Positions 63,013-64,000 of a stretch of 64,000 nucleotides of DNA are shown piece by piece. The stretch's first letter is position 1. Each line of letters opens with the position of its first letter. The position numbers and the translations under genes are program-made. A model generated the notes under the pieces. It saw only the letters and a list, made by a program, of their open reading frames with translations. It was not told the origin of the DNA and made no database searches. This stretch comes from Mesostigma viride. Lineage: Eukaryota > Streptophyta > Mesostigmatophyceae > Mesostigmatales > Mesostigmataceae. The stretch spans positions 1-64,000 of the forward strand of contig RPFO01001848.1 in the NCBI GenBank assembly GCA_009746045.1, written 5' to 3'.

Positions 63013-63391
63013 AAAACAAAAGAGACCGCCATGAGCTAGGTGAGCAAGCTTTTATCGTGTTTCAAGGCCAACGGCTCTCTACCAACGGCCAGATCCGGCA
63101 ACGGCCTCTAAACAGTTTTAGCCGTCAAGTTTTACTTCAGATATTGCTTGTTGCAAACCCGTCCGCAATCACAGATCTGCTAGGAGAACCTAGACGCAAA
63201 AATCCGTCGTCAAGGTACTCAGCACACCGTCAAGGTATGGGCCGCAACAATTAGGCCATATCATCCGTAATACTCGTACACTAGAAGCCTAATCGACCTT
63301 ATTACGATCACATCACCCAGCTCTATTTCACCTAGCATCAGCGGCTCCCCTTCCGTATCACTATAAAGAAACTATAGTCAGAGAACCCCGA
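63013..63391 (-). repeat. SDR-B A1 repeat
   Basis: 379 bases matching A2 at 56244-56622. Left terminus of the element in its own sense; 72 bases separate it from the gag ATG. Confidence 0.9.
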
Positions 63392-63560
63392 ATAAGAAAT
63401 CCTATTGGGTTTTTATTTTTCTAAAAAAAATTCGCCAACATCCGGGGGGGGCTCCGCCCCGCCCCCGGCCTTGGCCGCTTCGCGGCCTCGGCCGGACCCC
63501 CCCCACTACCGGAGCTGCCGGAACCCCCCCACCCCTTAGCAGAAACACTGTTTCGGTCCA
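63392..63560. other. G/C-run spacer
   Basis: Holds TTTTTATTTTTCTAAAAAAAA, then G8 and C8 runs in a GCCGCTTCGCGGC hairpin context, and TTAGCAGAAACACTG, the inverse of a word at 54413. No ORF. Confidence 0.4.
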
Positions 63561-64000
63561 AGTTGGAAAGCCGAGATAGCGGCGGACAACTCAATGATGA
63601 TGAGAGTGGAGAGAGATTGTATTATGCAAATAATACAAGGGAAACTCAACGAGCTCAGAATGGAACTCTGCCGTGTGCAAACTCCGTGCTGTGACACTCC
63701 CCAGTGCTACGCCTATATGCCTATGGCAGCGCTCACTGCAGCGCCTACCAGTGGACAACTGTACACTGCAATGCCATGCGACCACGTCACTAGCATCAAC
63801 TACACTCGGCCCGTCAGACCCGGATAACCCGGATCTGGCGGGTCGAGCTAGAGCCTAGGAACAGTCTGGCACTAACTGCACATCAGTCCACATGACACCT
63901 CAGGATCGTACGACCTGCCGTACAGTACTGAGGTGTCCCGCTCAGCCGCGGTAGGCAATACGCGGCGCGCAGGCCGGAAATCCGTGTGTCAGCCTAAGCA
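63561..64000 (+). repeat. Second copy of the 45846-46322 repeat, cut by window end
   Basis: Starts AGTTGGAAAGCCGAGATAGC; about 95% identical to 45846-46322, lacking the T-rich insertion and carrying a short AGTGGAC insertion near 63750. Runs off the window. Confidence 0.75.

Larger units (their letters stand above)
56077..63391 (-). mobile_element. SDR-B: structurally complete split-direct-repeat tyrosine-recombinase retroelement
   Basis: In element sense: A1 (63391-63013), gag, RT, RNase H, tyrosine recombinase, B1 (56755-56623), A2 (56622-56244), a 33-base spacer, B2 (56210-56077). A1 and A2 are both 379 bases and nearly identical; B1 and B2 are 133 and 134 bases. This is the A1..B1A2B2 layout known from PAT/kangaroo and Ngaro-type DIRS elements, which integrate through circular DNA with a tyrosine recombinase. 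The RT is split by a gag-only insertion (59254-61176). Confidence 0.9.

Overview
This window is eukaryotic and dominated by transposable elements. It has spliced genes with GT-AG introns, TATA boxes and AATAAA-like 3' signals. It also holds Ty1/copia, Ty3/gypsy, tyrosine-recombinase (DIRS-order) and non-LTR retroelements, and tRNA-derived SINE-like repeats. There are no bacterial operons or ribosome binding sites. Abundant G-boxes (CACGTG) and the retroelement mix fit an alga or another protist with a repeat-rich genome; a green alga is plausible, but the sequence does not prove it.

Layout. 1-6.4 kb is the only host-gene-like region. It has a three-exon RING/TRAF zinc-finger gene (minus), two paralogous F-box-like genes (2387-3021 minus and 5684-6343 plus) and a cysteine-rich protein gene (3492-4676 plus). 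They share promoter motifs (GCCACGTGGC in all, GGAATATTCC in two intergenic regions) and an AATAAGACTC 3' element. A 605-bp foldback element lies between two of them. At 6.58-7.07 kb there is an array of G-box plus inverted CCAAT modules. 7.07-15.06 kb is a copia element (Cop-A, 7572-13720, identical 345-bp LTRs, target duplication AGAGG) nested inside an older copia (Cop-B). 15.2-16.6 kb holds an unassigned gag-like ORF. 16.9-20.6 kb is a decayed gypsy on the plus strand (Gyp-A). 21.3-23.0 kb is a DIRS-type RT/RNase H fragment. 23-26.3 kb is non-coding, with a decamer satellite and a SINE-like dimer. 26.3-28.7 kb is a minus-strand chromodomain gypsy (Gyp-B). 28704-37384 is an 8.7-kb LTR element (LTR-D) with clear PBS, PPT and AACAG target duplication but only decayed coding. 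37.4-41.6 kb holds a copia RNase H tail, LINE endonuclease and RT fragments and a SINE-like repeat. 42.7-45.8 kb is a truncated element with split direct repeats (SDR-A). 47.3-54.4 kb is a second copia (Cop-C), with a MITE inserted in its RT. 56077-63391 is a structurally complete split-direct-repeat tyrosine-recombinase element (SDR-B), interrupted by a gag-only insertion.

Main result. Cop-A and Cop-C belong to one unusual copia-like lineage. The protein order is Gag, integrase, aspartic protease, RT, RNase H, so the protease lies between integrase and RT. The integrases carry a GPF-like C-terminal module, and the RT active site reads W-H-G-D-D instead of Y-V-D-D. The canonical copia order has protease before integrase. 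Two diverged copies share all of these features, so they are unlikely to be an accident of one copy.

Caveat. Many otherwise well-preserved frames are broken by single-base shifts, several in homopolymers and some inside an element with identical LTRs. Residual long-read indel errors may explain part of the apparent decay.
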